Source: a bacterium YEK0313 (GTDB lineage: Bacteria > Pseudomonadota > Alphaproteobacteria > Rhizobiales > Phreatobacteraceae). From it: a stretch of DNA of 64,000 nucleotides. Where the stretch lies: positions 3,025,501 to 3,089,500 of the forward strand of contig CCMO02000001.1 of assembly GCA_000751295.2 (NCBI GenBank). Reading direction: 5' to 3'. This document shows positions 7,976 to 15,957 of the stretch, piece by piece. Each line of letters starts with the position of its first letter. The first letter of the stretch is position 1. The notes below the pieces were generated by a model. The model saw only the letters and a program-made list of their open reading frames with translations, did no database searches and was not told the origin of the DNA. The translations under genes and the position numbers were made by a program.

Positions 7976-8884
7976 TCAGCGTGTCGGCGCGCCGGATATG
8001 GCCGGCGTCTTGGCGGGCGCCTCGGCCGCTACGGGAACTGCCTGCTGGGCCCGCTGGCTGAGCCAGACGCTGACCAGCACCACAACGATGCCGAAGACCT
8101 GGATCGGGGTCAGCGTCTCGCCGGCCACCAGCCAGCCGAGCAGGACCGCCATGACCGGGCTGAGCAGGCCGAGCGTCGAGACGACCGACGGCGCCAGCCG
8201 CGCCAGCCCGCGGAACCAGAGGATATAGGTGAGCGCCGAGCCGATCAGGCCGAGATAGAGGAAGCCGGCAATGTTGGCGCCGGTGAGCGACGGCAGGGCG
8301 GGCTCGAAGGCGAGGGCGGCCGGCAGCAGCAGCAGGCCGCCTGCCGTGAGCTGCCAGGCGCTGAAGGTGAGCGGCGACACGGGCGGCTGCCAGCGCCGGC
8401 TGAGCACGGTGCCCGCCGCCATCGACAGCGCCGCCGCAAAGCCGGCGACGACGCCGACCGGGTCGAGCGCCGCCTTCGGCGTCAGCACGATGAGCGCGAC
8501 GCCGAAAATGCCGGCGACCGCCGCGACGACGGCGAGCGGCCGGATCGGCGAGCCGAGCCAGAGCCGCGCAAGCCCGATGACCATCAGGGTCTGGATCGAG
8601 GTGACGGGCGCGGCGACGCCGCCCGGCAGCCGGTAGGCGGTGACGAACAGCAGCCACCAGAAGATCGAGAAGTTGAGCGCGCCGAGGATCAGGACCTTCG
8701 GCCACCAGGCGCCATGCGGAAGCTGGCGGACAATGAGCAGCAGCAGCAGGCCGGCGGGCAGGGCGCGCAGCAGCGCAACATGCAGCGGATAGCCCTGCGG
8801 CAGCAGGTGTGTGGTCACGATATAGGTGCTGCCCCAGATCGCCGGAGCGATGGCGGTGGTCAGGAGGTCGAGGTTGCGGGCCAT
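7976..8884 (-). CDS. EamA/DMT superfamily exporter
   Basis: A 302-residue inner-membrane protein with about ten hydrophobic segments arranged as two EamA repeats (about 8-135 and 150-280). It shows the conserved WGSTYIVTTHLLP opening and the second-repeat WQLTAGGLLLLP and GSALTYILWFRGLARL segments. Such transporters export amino acids, metabolites or drugs. A short Pro/Ala tail follows. Divergent from a MarR regulator 85 bases away, with paired palindromes between, so it is the probable target of that regulator. Confidence 0.9.
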   Translation of the reverse strand: MARNLDLLTTAIAPAIWGSTYIVTTHLLPQGYPLHVALLRALPAGLLLLLIVRQLPHGAWWPKVLILGALNFSIFWWLLFVTAYRLPGGVAAPVTSIQTLMVIGLARLWLGSPIRPLAVVAAVAGIFGVALIVLTPKAALDPVGVVAGFAAALSMAAGTVLSRRWQPPVSPLTFSAWQLTAGGLLLLPAALAFEPALPSLTGANIAGFLYLGLIGSALTYILWFRGLARLAPSVVSTLGLLSPVMAVLLGWLVAGETLTPIQVFGIVVVLVSVWLSQRAQQAVPVAAEAPAKTPAISGAPTR

Positions 8885-8906
8885 GGCCGTCGCCTTCCGG
8901 CTGAAT

Positions 8907-8948
8907 ATCTCGACCTCAAGATAAATCGTTTTAGCTTGACGTCAAGAT
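8907..8948. promoter_or_regulatory. Paired MarR-type palindromes
   Basis: Two related 16-bp sites, ATCTCGACCTCAAGAT (8907-8922) and AGCTTGACGTCAAGAT (8933-8948), both approximate the palindrome ATCTTGACGTCAAGAT. The second contains the perfect 12-mer CTTGACGTCAAG at 8935-8946. Centres are 26 bp apart and lie between the divergent EamA and MarR starts. This is the expected layout for a MarR repressor controlling the exporter and itself. Confidence 0.65.
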
Positions 8949-8969
8949 ATCGCGCGGCATGATCGCCCC

Positions 8970-9461
8970 ATGGATCGTGTCGACGCCATTGTCGCCCAGT
9001 GGAACCGGGAGCGCCCCGACCTCGATACCGGCCCGATGGGCCTGATCGGGCGGCTGCGCCGCCTGTCGCAGCATCTCCTGCGTGAGATGGAAAAGACCTT
9101 TGCCCGCCATGGCTTGAACGACGCGACTTTCGACCTGCTGGCGACGCTGCGCCGGTCGGGGGCGCCCTACAGGCTGTCGCCGGGCGACCTGCTGGCCACC
9201 ACCATGATCACCTCCGGCAGCATGACCAACCGCATCGACCAGCTCGAGAAGGTCGGCCTGGTCAAGCGGACGCAGAATCCGGGCGATGGCCGCAGCGTCT
9301 TCATCGCGCTGACCGAGAAAGGGTTCGCCGTCATCGATCAGGCGGTGACCGACCATGTCGCGACGCAGTTGCGGATCACCGCGGCCCTGTCGGCCGAGGA
9401 GCGCGCGTTGCTCGACAGCCTGCTGCGGCCGTTCCTGGCGAGTTTCGAAGCGGAGCGTTGA
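8970..9461 (+). CDS. MarR family transcriptional regulator
   Basis: A 163-residue winged-helix regulator. About 25-145 form the MarR domain: FARHGLNDATFDLLATLRRSG, then LSPGDLLATTMITSGSMTNRIDQLEKVGLV (recognition helix) and the wing with RTQNPGDGRSVFIALTEKG. It is expected to be a dimeric repressor released by a small phenolic or drug-like ligand. Divergent from the EamA exporter, with matching palindromes in between. Convergent with the LysR gene at 9510. Confidence 0.93.
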   Translation: MDRVDAIVAQWNRERPDLDTGPMGLIGRLRRLSQHLLREMEKTFARHGLNDATFDLLATLRRSGAPYRLSPGDLLATTMITSGSMTNRIDQLEKVGLVKRTQNPGDGRSVFIALTEKGFAVIDQAVTDHVATQLRITAALSAEERALLDSLLRPFLASFEAER

Positions 9462-9509
9462 GGCCGGGCGGCTGCGGCGCGCTGCCGGACGACGAGCCGG
9501 CGCTCGGGC

Positions 9510-10415
9510 TCATTGCAGTGCGAGGCGCTCCCTGAGGCCGTCGGCCAGGAAGTCGATCACCGCGCGGACGGACGGCAATTGGCCGCGCCGATGCGGGCTG
9601 AGCAGCGACAGGGTCACGCCACCGCTCCGCCAGTCCGGCAGGACCGGCACGAGCCGGCCCTCGCGCAGAGCCGGCCAGCACATGCCGCGCGGCAGATTGG
9701 CGATGCCGAGCCCGCTCAGGGCGGCATTGAGCAGCGTCCCCGGATCGTCGGCGAAGATCCGCGGCGTGCCGCGCGCCTCGATCCTTGCGCCACCGGCCGT
9801 CTCCAGCGTCCAGGTGCCGTTCGCCTGACTGATGTCGGCGAGGATCGTGTCGTGCCGTTCCAGCATGGCCGGCGCCTCGGGCATGCCGCGGCGGGTGATG
9901 TAGCCGGGCGAGGCGACGAGATGGTTGGGCGAAAAGCCGAGGCGCCGCTGCAGGCTGTCGGAACTGGCGAGCGGCGCGCGATGGGCGCGCACGGCGACAT
10001 CGAAGCCGTCATGGACGAGGTCGACGAAACGGTTGGTCGCGGTCAGTGCGATCTGCACCTTGGGATGGCGTTCGGCGAAGATCGGGACGAGCTCGGCGAG
10101 CGCCATCTGCACGGTGGTCATGGCGGCGCTGACCCGCACCAGCCCGCGCGGCTCGGCGAGGCGGCGCTGCACGGCATCGCGCGCGGCCTCCGCTTCGAGC
10201 AGCGCCGCAGCGGCATGGCGGTAGACGTCCTCGCCGGCTTCCGTCACCTGGAAGCGCCGTGTGGTGCGCTGGATGAGCCTCACGCCGAGGTCCTTTTCGA
10301 GCGCCGCGACCCGCTTGCTGACGCTCGACTTGGGCACCTGCAGCACCTCGGCGGCCGCGGCGAAACCCCGGCGTTCCACGACCGCGACGAAATAGGCGAG
10401 ATCGTTGAGCTTCAT
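9510..10415 (-). CDS. LysR family transcriptional regulator
   Basis: A 301-residue LTTR. The N-terminal winged HTH (about 1-60) reads LAYFVAVVERRGFAAAAEVLQVPKSSVSKRVAALE; the periplasmic-binding-like effector domain covers about 90-295. Its ATG overlaps the stop of the upstream LysR gene by four bases (ATGA), so the two regulators are cotranscribed and translationally coupled. This form, with a VPKSSVSKRV recognition helix, resembles LTTRs that control quinone- or aldehyde-responsive genes. The target is uncertain; the NAD(P)H-dehydrogenase/MFS pair across the divergent promoter is the nearest candidate. Confidence 0.9.
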   Translation of the reverse strand: MKLNDLAYFVAVVERRGFAAAAEVLQVPKSSVSKRVAALEKDLGVRLIQRTTRRFQVTEAGEDVYRHAAAALLEAEAARDAVQRRLAEPRGLVRVSAAMTTVQMALAELVPIFAERHPKVQIALTATNRFVDLVHDGFDVAVRAHRAPLASSDSLQRRLGFSPNHLVASPGYITRRGMPEAPAMLERHDTILADISQANGTWTLETAGGARIEARGTPRIFADDPGTLLNAALSGLGIANLPRGMCWPALREGRLVPVLPDWRSGGVTLSLLSPHRRGQLPSVRAVIDFLADGLRERLALQ

Positions 10416-11305
10416 GGCAGCTTGCGCGCCTCCTCGGTGATGAGCCGGCCGAGCTCGCGCGCGCCAGGGCCCGCGCCGTCGGGATCGGGATAGACGAGAT
10501 ACAAGGCACCCCAGCGCTCATTGCCGCCCTTCAGCGGCAGCGGCTTCAACTGGCCGGTGGCGAGCTCCTCGCGGATCCAGTCTTCCGGATACCACGCAAA
10601 CCCCATCCCGGTGCAGGCGGCCCGGATCGAGGTCGCCTTGTGGCTGACCGTCAGGCGTCGGTCGGTGACGTCCCAGACGCTGGGGCGCACCCTTTTCGCG
10701 CCGCTGTCGCGGATGACGAGATGAAGGTGGCCTTTCAGATCCTCCACCGCGAGCTCGCGGCCGGCGCGGTGCAGCGGATGGAACGGCGCGGCCACTGCGA
10801 TGGCGCGGTAGCGCAGCAGCACGTCGCCGACATGGCCGACGGGGAGGTTGTCGGCGCAGATGGCGAGGTCGACCGCGCCCGACAGGAGCAGATCGTCGGT
10901 CCCGCCCATCACCGATTCATGAAGCTCGATGCGGGTTTCGGGCGATACCTCGGCGAAGCGCTGAAGGCAGCGCAGCATCAGCCAGGTCGGAAACAGGCCT
11001 TCGACGGCAAGCCTGATCTCCTGTTCCCGGCCCTTGGCGAGACTGTCGGCGGCGCGTTCGAGCCGCAGCGCCTCGTCGACCAGCGACTTGCCCCGGCGAT
11101 AGAGCATCCTGCCTTCGTCGGTCAGCCGTGCCTTGCGCCCGTCGATGGCAAAGGCCGCGACGCCCAGCCGCTCCTCGATCTGGCGGACGGCGTAGCTGAT
11201 CGTCGACTGCGACTTGTTGAGCGTTCCGGCAGCCTGTGCGAAGCCGCCAGCCTCGACGACCGCCACCAGCGCGCGCCATTGGTCGAGCGAAATGCGGGGC
11301 ATCAT
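10412..11305 (-). CDS. LysR family transcriptional regulator
   Basis: A 297-residue LTTR. The HTH at about 5-62 has LDQWRALVAVVEAGGFAQAAG and the SQSTISYAVRQIEERLG recognition region; the effector domain follows from about 92. Two consecutive ATGs (11305 and 11302) are possible starts and neither has a strong ribosome site. It is divergent from the quinone reductase gene at 11404, the classical LTTR arrangement, and sits first in a two-gene regulator operon with 9510-10415. Confidence 0.9.
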   Translation of the reverse strand: MMPRISLDQWRALVAVVEAGGFAQAAGTLNKSQSTISYAVRQIEERLGVAAFAIDGRKARLTDEGRMLYRRGKSLVDEALRLERAADSLAKGREQEIRLAVEGLFPTWLMLRCLQRFAEVSPETRIELHESVMGGTDDLLLSGAVDLAICADNLPVGHVGDVLLRYRAIAVAAPFHPLHRAGRELAVEDLKGHLHLVIRDSGAKRVRPSVWDVTDRRLTVSHKATSIRAACTGMGFAWYPEDWIREELATGQLKPLPLKGGNERWGALYLVYPDPDGAGPGARELGRLITEEARKLP

Positions 11306-11329
11306 TTCATCGATCCGTTCGATCGTTAA

Positions 11330-11362
11330 GGGCGAAAAATCAAGCTTTTATATCGATCGCCC
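11330..11362. promoter_or_regulatory. Inverted repeat GGGCGA-N21-TCGCCC in LysR/quinone-reductase intergenic region
   Basis: Six-base arms at 11330-11335 and 11357-11362 enclose an AT-rich core containing AAAAATCAAGCTTTT. It lies between divergent starts 11305 and 11404, where an LTTR tetramer and a promoter would be expected. Six bases with a long gap can occur by chance, so this is weak. Confidence 0.25.
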
Positions 11363-11403
11363 ACTGGCATGAATAGGCCGGTCCCCAGCGCGAAGAGGCC
11401 GCC

Positions 11404-12024
11404 ATGAACATGCTGATCGTCACCGCCAACCCGCGCGGTCGGTCCTTCGCCGCGGCCTTGGCCGACCGCTACGCGGCCGGCGTCGGCACGGCGGCAGCGG
11501 TCGCCGTCGAACTCGCCGATCTTGCCCGCGAAGGGTTCGATCCGCGCATGACCGAAGCCGATCTCGCCCATTATCGGGGCGAGGGCGCCTTGCCCGCGGA
11601 GATCCGGCGCGAGCAGCAGCGCGTCGAGCGCGCCGATGTCGTCGTGCTGGCCTTCCCCGTCTATTGGTGGTCCATGCCGGCACTCCTGAAGGGCTGGATC
11701 GACCGCGTCTTCACGACCGGCTGGGCCTTCGGCGGGAGCGACCGTTTCGCCGGGCCGCTGTCGCAAAAGAAGGTGCGCCTGATCGCCACCGCGAGCGGCG
11801 GTCCACGCCTCTACGACCGCCACGGCTATCGCACGGCCATGGCGGTCCAGATCGAGCACGGCATCTTCCATTTCAGCGGCGTCAAGGATGTCGCGACCCA
11901 TTTCTTCTTCGATGTCGAAACCCGCGACGAGGCCGCCCGCCTGCGCAATCTCGCCGCAGCCGAGGATCTCGGCCGGACGCTCGCCGCCGGGCCGTCCGGC
12001 CCGGTGCTCCCAGGCGCGGCCTGA
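11404..12024 (+). CDS. NAD(P)H-dependent quinone oxidoreductase (flavodoxin fold)
   Basis: A 206-residue flavodoxin-like protein of the NQO1/MdaB type. The N-terminus MNMLIVTANPRGRSFAAALAD is the FMN/FAD phosphate-binding strand-loop; ADVVVLAFPVYWWSMPALLKGWIDRVF (about 78-104) is the family signature, and GGPRLYDRHGY follows. It catalyses two-electron reduction of quinones or nitro/azo compounds with a bound flavin. It is divergent from a LysR pair and followed 60 bases later by an MFS efflux gene, suggesting a detoxification unit induced by electrophiles or quinones. Confidence 0.9.
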   Translation: MNMLIVTANPRGRSFAAALADRYAAGVGTAAAVAVELADLAREGFDPRMTEADLAHYRGEGALPAEIRREQQRVERADVVVLAFPVYWWSMPALLKGWIDRVFTTGWAFGGSDRFAGPLSQKKVRLIATASGGPRLYDRHGYRTAMAVQIEHGIFHFSGVKDVATHFFFDVETRDEAARLRNLAAAEDLGRTLAAGPSGPVLPGAA

Positions 12025-12084
12025 GTGGCCGCTCGACACGCCGATCGCCAGCCGGACCTCTTCAAGCCATCAGGACCTACCGCT

Positions 12085-13284
12085 ATGCCTGCCGTGGAAA
12101 ACCTCACCGCCGATGCCCCGGTCGCCGCCCGGACCTGGGCGGCCCTTGTGTCGATTTCGCTCGGCACCTTCGCGCTCGTCACCACCGAGTTCCTGCCTGT
12201 CGGCCTGCTCAAGGAGATTGCCGGGGGCCTCGGCGTCACGGAAGGCATGGCGGGGCTCGCAGTCACCATGCCGGGCGTGGTCGCGGCCGTCGCCGGGCCG
12301 CTGATGATGCTCGCCGCCGGCCGCATCGACCGCCGCCTCGGCCTCGTCCTGATGACCGCACTGCTCGCCGCCTCCAATGCGGTGGCGGCGCTGGCGCCGA
12401 ACATCGCGCTCATGCTTGCCGGCCGCTTCCTGCTCGGTCTGGCCGTCGGCGGTTTCTGGGCACTGGCGGTGAGCGCCGCAGCCCGCATGGTGCCGTCGGC
12501 GAAGATGGGCTCAGCCATTGCCGTCGTCCTTGCGGGCATCTCGGCCGGAACCGTGCTCGGCGTGCCGGCCGGCGCACTGATCGGCGAATGGGCGGGCTGG
12601 CGAAGTGCCTTCCTCGCGGCGGCCGTGGCCGCGGTCCTGATCCTGGTCGCGCAGGTCGTCGTCCTGCCGCGCCTGCCGGTCGAGCGCGGCGTCCGGCCTG
12701 CCGGCCTCATCGCCTTGTTCCGCAGACACGACGCACTGGTCGGGCTCGCGACGACCGTCCTGGTCATAGCCGGGCATTTCGCCGCCTATACCTTCGTGAC
12801 GCCGTTTCTCATCGACCTCGCGCGGTTCGACCGCCAGGCGACGACGATGCTGTTGGCCGCCTACGGCATCGCCGCCTTCTTCGGCAATTTCATCGCCGGC
12901 CGGTTCGCGACCGCGCGGACCCGCGCGACGCTGGCCGGCGTCGCGCTGCTGACGGCCGGCGTGACCCTCGCGCTGCCGCTGTCCGCCCCGTCGACCGCTT
13001 CCGCCGGGCTGCTGGTGGTCCTTTGGGGCGCAGCCTTCGGCGGCCTGCCGGTGGCCTTGCAGACCTGGATGTACAAGGCCTCGGGCGACGAGAAGGAAGC
13101 CGGCCAGGTGGTGTTCAATTCGGTGTTCCAGTGGGCCCTGGCGCTCGGCGCGTTGATCGGCGGCACGATCGTCGATCGCGCCGGCATTGCCGCAGCCATG
13201 GCGGCCGGCGGCGGCCTGGCTCTCGCCGCGGCGGTGCTGGTCGCTGCGGCCGGCGCGGGCAGGGCTGGTGCGGCACCGCGGTAG
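12085..13284 (+). CDS. MFS transporter (AraJ/DHA1-like efflux family)
   Basis: About 399 residues with 12 predicted membrane segments. SLGTFALVTTEFLPVGLL in TM1 and the motif-A region GPLMMLAAGRIDRRLG are typical of the AraJ/Bcr-like DHA1 exporters; TM4 has LAGRFLLGLAVGGFWALAV. The ATG at 12085 is chosen rather than the GTG at 12025 because AGGA lies about ten bases upstream and the hydrophobic domain begins soon after. It probably exports a drug or sugar-like compound and is cotranscribed with the quinone reductase. Confidence 0.88.
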   Translation: MPAVENLTADAPVAARTWAALVSISLGTFALVTTEFLPVGLLKEIAGGLGVTEGMAGLAVTMPGVVAAVAGPLMMLAAGRIDRRLGLVLMTALLAASNAVAALAPNIALMLAGRFLLGLAVGGFWALAVSAAARMVPSAKMGSAIAVVLAGISAGTVLGVPAGALIGEWAGWRSAFLAAAVAAVLILVAQVVVLPRLPVERGVRPAGLIALFRRHDALVGLATTVLVIAGHFAAYTFVTPFLIDLARFDRQATTMLLAAYGIAAFFGNFIAGRFATARTRATLAGVALLTAGVTLALPLSAPSTASAGLLVVLWGAAFGGLPVALQTWMYKASGDEKEAGQVVFNSVFQWALALGALIGGTIVDRAGIAAAMAAGGGLALAAAVLVAAAGAGRAGAAPR

Positions 13285-13298
13285 GGCGAGGGCGCAAT

Positions 13299-13330
13299 GC
13301 CGCCGCCCGCAGTCCTCCTGCGCCGGCGGC
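13299..13330. terminator. GC-rich hairpin between convergent genes
   Basis: GCCGCCG (13299-13305) pairs with CGGCGGC (13324-13330), and inner CGCA (13308-13311) pairs with TGCG (13319-13322), giving an 11-bp interrupted stem with a 7-base loop. It lies between the convergent MFS and ArsR-rhodanese genes. There is no T-tract, so intrinsic termination is uncertain. Confidence 0.35.
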
Positions 13331-13336
13331 CTGTGC

Positions 13337-14002
13337 TCAGGCGTCCGTCGCGACCGCGAGGCCGGCATCCTTCCAGGATGGAAAGCCGCCGTCGAAGCGG
13401 CGCGCTCTGAAGCCGCCCGCGCGCAGCGCGGCGACGGCTTCGAAGGACAGGACGCAATACGGGCCGCGGCAATAGGCGACGACCTCCTTCGCGCGCGACA
13501 GCTCGGCGAGCCGGCGCTCCAGCTCGCCGAGCGGCAGGTTGACCGCACCGGGCAGGTGACCTTGCCGGAATTCCTCTTCCGGCCGGACATCGATGAGCGT
13601 CACGTCTCCGGCCATGAGCCGGCTCACCAGCTCCTCGCGGCTGATCGCCTCGAGCTGGTCGCGCCGGCCGAAACTGTCGGCGATCAGGGCGCGGATCTCG
13701 GAGCGGTTGTGCTCGCCATAGGATCGGAGCGCCGCGAGCAGCGGCAGGACCGGGCCATTGCCGAGCCGGTAGAGCACCTGCTTGCCGTTGCGGCGGGTCT
13801 GGACGAAACCCGCGCGGCGCAATTGCTGCAGATGCTGGGAGGCATTGGCGATGGACAGACCGGTGAGCGCGGCGAGGCGTTCCACCGGGCGTTCGCCCTG
13901 GGCGACATGCTCGAGCAGCATCAGGCGGTGGGGGCTCGCAAGGGCGCGGGCGAGCTCGGCGAAAGCCGAGAAGATCTCGATCTGGGTATCGGGGCCGGTC
14001 AT
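13337..14002 (-). CDS. ArsR-family HTH/rhodanese fusion regulator
   Basis: A 221-residue fusion. Residues about 5-95 are an ArsR winged helix (ARALASPHRLMLLEHVAQGERPVERLAA, LSIANASQHLQQLRRAGFV); about 115-215 form a rhodanese domain with LIDVRPEEEFRQGHLPGA and the active loop YCRGPYC (catalytic Cys178, second Cys183). The ArsR part has no cysteines, so any thiol or persulfide sensing must use the rhodanese cysteines. ATG 14002 is preferred over the upstream TTG 14023, which lies at the edge of the palindrome. It faces a DUF2938 gene; the shared palindrome suggests it represses that gene and itself. Confidence 0.9.
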   Translation of the reverse strand: MTGPDTQIEIFSAFAELARALASPHRLMLLEHVAQGERPVERLAALTGLSIANASQHLQQLRRAGFVQTRRNGKQVLYRLGNGPVLPLLAALRSYGEHNRSEIRALIADSFGRRDQLEAISREELVSRLMAGDVTLIDVRPEEEFRQGHLPGAVNLPLGELERRLAELSRAKEVVAYCRGPYCVLSFEAVAALRAGGFRARRFDGGFPSWKDAGLAVATDA

Positions 14003-14022
14003 TGACACCAGCCTAGTGGTCA

Positions 14023-14054
14023 ATCAACATTCAATCAATTAATTGAATGTTGAT
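14023..14054. promoter_or_regulatory. 13-bp-arm palindrome, candidate ArsR-type operator
   Basis: ATCAACATTCAAT (14023-14035) is perfectly inverted as ATTGAATGTTGAT (14042-14054), with CAATTA between. It is strikingly AT-rich against the surrounding GC-rich sequence and lies between the divergent ArsR-rhodanese (14002) and DUF2938 (14101) starts. Size and symmetry match the 12-2-12-like operators of ArsR/SmtB repressors. Confidence 0.7.
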
Positions 14055-14100
14055 GAATCCGTCCGGCAAAGCGCTGGCGTAAGAACAGGGATCTCTCGTC

Positions 14101-14598
14101 GTGAATGTGGAATGGGAATGGGTCTGGCGGGCCGTCGCGATCGGCATGGGCGCCACCGCCGTCATGGATCTCTGGGGCCTGCTGCTGCGGCGCGCCTTCG
14201 GCATCGCTTCGCTCGACTATGCGCTGGTCCGGCGCTGGATCGGCCACTGGCCGCGCGGCCGTTTCTTTCACGACGGCATCGGCAAGTCCGCGCCGGTGGC
14301 CGGCGAGCGCGTCCTCGGCTGGGCGGCGCATTATGCGATCGGCATTGGCCTCGCAGGCCTCCTGCTGCTGGTCGCGGGCATCGCCTGGGCCCGCCAGCCG
14401 ACCCCGCTGCCGGCGTTCGCCTTCGGGCTCGCCAGCGTCGCCGCGCTCTTCTTTGTGATGCAGCCGGGGCTTGGCCTCGGCATCGCCGCGTCCCGCACGC
14501 CGCGTCCGACGGTCGCCCGGCTGCGCAGTCTCCTGAGCCACGCCATATTCGGCCTGGGTCTCTATCTTGCGGCGCTCGCCGTGGCGCGGCTCGGCTGA
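14101..14598 (+). CDS. DUF2938 family membrane protein
   Basis: A 165-residue integral membrane protein, four likely TM segments (about 8-28, 75-97, 105-125, 143-163). The N-terminal part has IGMGATAVMDLWGLLLRR and RWIGHWPRGRF; the middle has GWAAHYAIGIG, all characteristic of DUF2938. The start is GTG at 14101, with AGGGA about ten bases upstream. Function is unknown. Its divergent placement next to an ArsR-rhodanese regulator over a strong palindrome implies a role in sulfur-compound or thiol stress, by context only. Confidence 0.82.
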   Translation: MNVEWEWVWRAVAIGMGATAVMDLWGLLLRRAFGIASLDYALVRRWIGHWPRGRFFHDGIGKSAPVAGERVLGWAAHYAIGIGLAGLLLLVAGIAWARQPTPLPAFAFGLASVAALFFVMQPGLGLGIAASRTPRPTVARLRSLLSHAIFGLGLYLAALAVARLG

Positions 14599-14611
14599 GG
14601 CCGGCCTCGGC

Positions 14612-15814
14612 TCAGCGCGCCATTCGCGCCGGCCAGGCGAAGCCGAGCGCGGCGATGGCGAGAAGGGCGGTGGCGACGGGCAGGGCGCCCGCGCCGAACG
14701 ATGTCAGGGCGATGCCGCCAAGGCCGCCGCCGACCGCGACCGCCAGATTCCAGGTGGTGACCAGCATGGCCTGGGCGACATCGCCGGCCTCGCCCGCGGC
14801 CTTGGCCGTGGCGGCCTGGTAGAGCGTCGGGGCGGCGCCGACCACGACGCCCCAGACCATCACCGCGGCCAGCACGATGGCGGCCGACATGCTGCCGAGG
14901 CCGGCGATGAGCGCCGCGAGCGCCAGCACCGCCGTGCCGGCCAGCAGCATGGCCCGCATGGCCCGGTCGACGAAGGCGCCGGCCAGCCAGAGTCCGGCAA
15001 GGCCGGCGACGCCGAAGGCCAGCGGCACGCCGTCGACGCGTCCGCCGAGACGGGAAAGATCGAGAAACGGCGCGATATAGGTGTAGAGCACGTTGTGGGC
15101 GGCGACGAAGGCGAAAAGGCTGAGGAGGATGGCGCCGAGCCCGGGCAAGGCGAGCGCCGCCACCGGCGACCGGCGCGCGCCGCCGCGCTCGCCGGCGAGT
15201 TCGGGGAGGCGGGTGAGGATCCAGGCGACCAGCCCGAGCGCCATCAGGCTCATCAGCCCGAAGGCGAGGCGCCAGCCGATGATCCCGCCGATGAAGGCGC
15301 CGGCCGGCACGCCGAATGAAAAGGCGATCGGCGCGCCGAGCCCGGTCAGGGCGATGGCGCGGCCGGCAAGCTGCGGCGGCGACAGGCGCACCGCATAACC
15401 GACCAGCAGCGCCCAGACGAGGCCGCCGAAGGCCCCCGCGACGAAGCGCGCGACGAGGGTGAGGATGAAGCTGTCCGACAGAGCCGTGACCGTGTTGACC
15501 ACGGCGAAGCCGCCGACCGCGACGGCGAGCAGCAGGCGCCGGCCGAGATCCCGGGTGAGCGCGATCAGGGGAATGGCGGTCAGCAGCGAGCCGGCGGCAT
15601 AGACGGTGACGAGCTGCCCCGTCATCCCGGGCGAGGTGCCGAGGCTTGCCCCCATCGGGAGAAGCAGGCCGGCCGGCATGACCTCGGTCATCAAGGTGAT
15701 GAAGCCGGCCGCCGAAAGCGCCAGAAGCGCGCCGATCGGCAGGCGGGCCGGAGCGGCCGGCGCCGTGCCGGTGGCGGGAAATGTCGTGGTTTCGACCTGT
15801 GCTGAAGCGCTCAT
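14612..15814 (-). CDS. MFS transporter (AraJ-like)
   Basis: A 400-residue, 12-TM major facilitator. After a short Ala/Thr-rich N-terminus come ALLALSAAGFITLMTEVMPAGLL (TM1) and TGQLVTVYAAGSLLTAIPLI (TM2), then the motif-A loop TRDLGRRLLL. TM4-5 carry FVAGAFGGLVWALLVGYAVRL and GVPAGAFIGGIIGWR, typical of AraJ-type efflux permeases. ATG 15814 is preferred; the frame extends 44 codons upstream without similarity. It is divergent from the LysR gene at 15958, the likely regulator. Convergent with DUF2938. Confidence 0.88.
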   Translation of the reverse strand: MSASAQVETTTFPATGTAPAAPARLPIGALLALSAAGFITLMTEVMPAGLLLPMGASLGTSPGMTGQLVTVYAAGSLLTAIPLIALTRDLGRRLLLAVAVGGFAVVNTVTALSDSFILTLVARFVAGAFGGLVWALLVGYAVRLSPPQLAGRAIALTGLGAPIAFSFGVPAGAFIGGIIGWRLAFGLMSLMALGLVAWILTRLPELAGERGGARRSPVAALALPGLGAILLSLFAFVAAHNVLYTYIAPFLDLSRLGGRVDGVPLAFGVAGLAGLWLAGAFVDRAMRAMLLAGTAVLALAALIAGLGSMSAAIVLAAVMVWGVVVGAAPTLYQAATAKAAGEAGDVAQAMLVTTWNLAVAVGGGLGGIALTSFGAGALPVATALLAIAALGFAWPARMAR

Positions 15815-15957
15815 GCGGCAGCCTTTCCGATGCGGTGTCCTTCGGTCCGGCCGCTTGCAGGCCGGTGGTGAAGCGCATCTAGGCGATGCCGCAAGGCCGA
15901 CAAATGGGCTATAGTTCACAACACTTCGGACATTTCTGTCGGGCAAGGTATGACACC

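Noticed and set aside
14023..14054. SqrR/BigR-type operator (ATTC-N8-GAAT)
   Set aside because: ATTC and GAAT are present but spaced by 12 rather than 8 bases, and the protein lacks the two ArsR-domain cysteines, so the specific SqrR assignment is not made.
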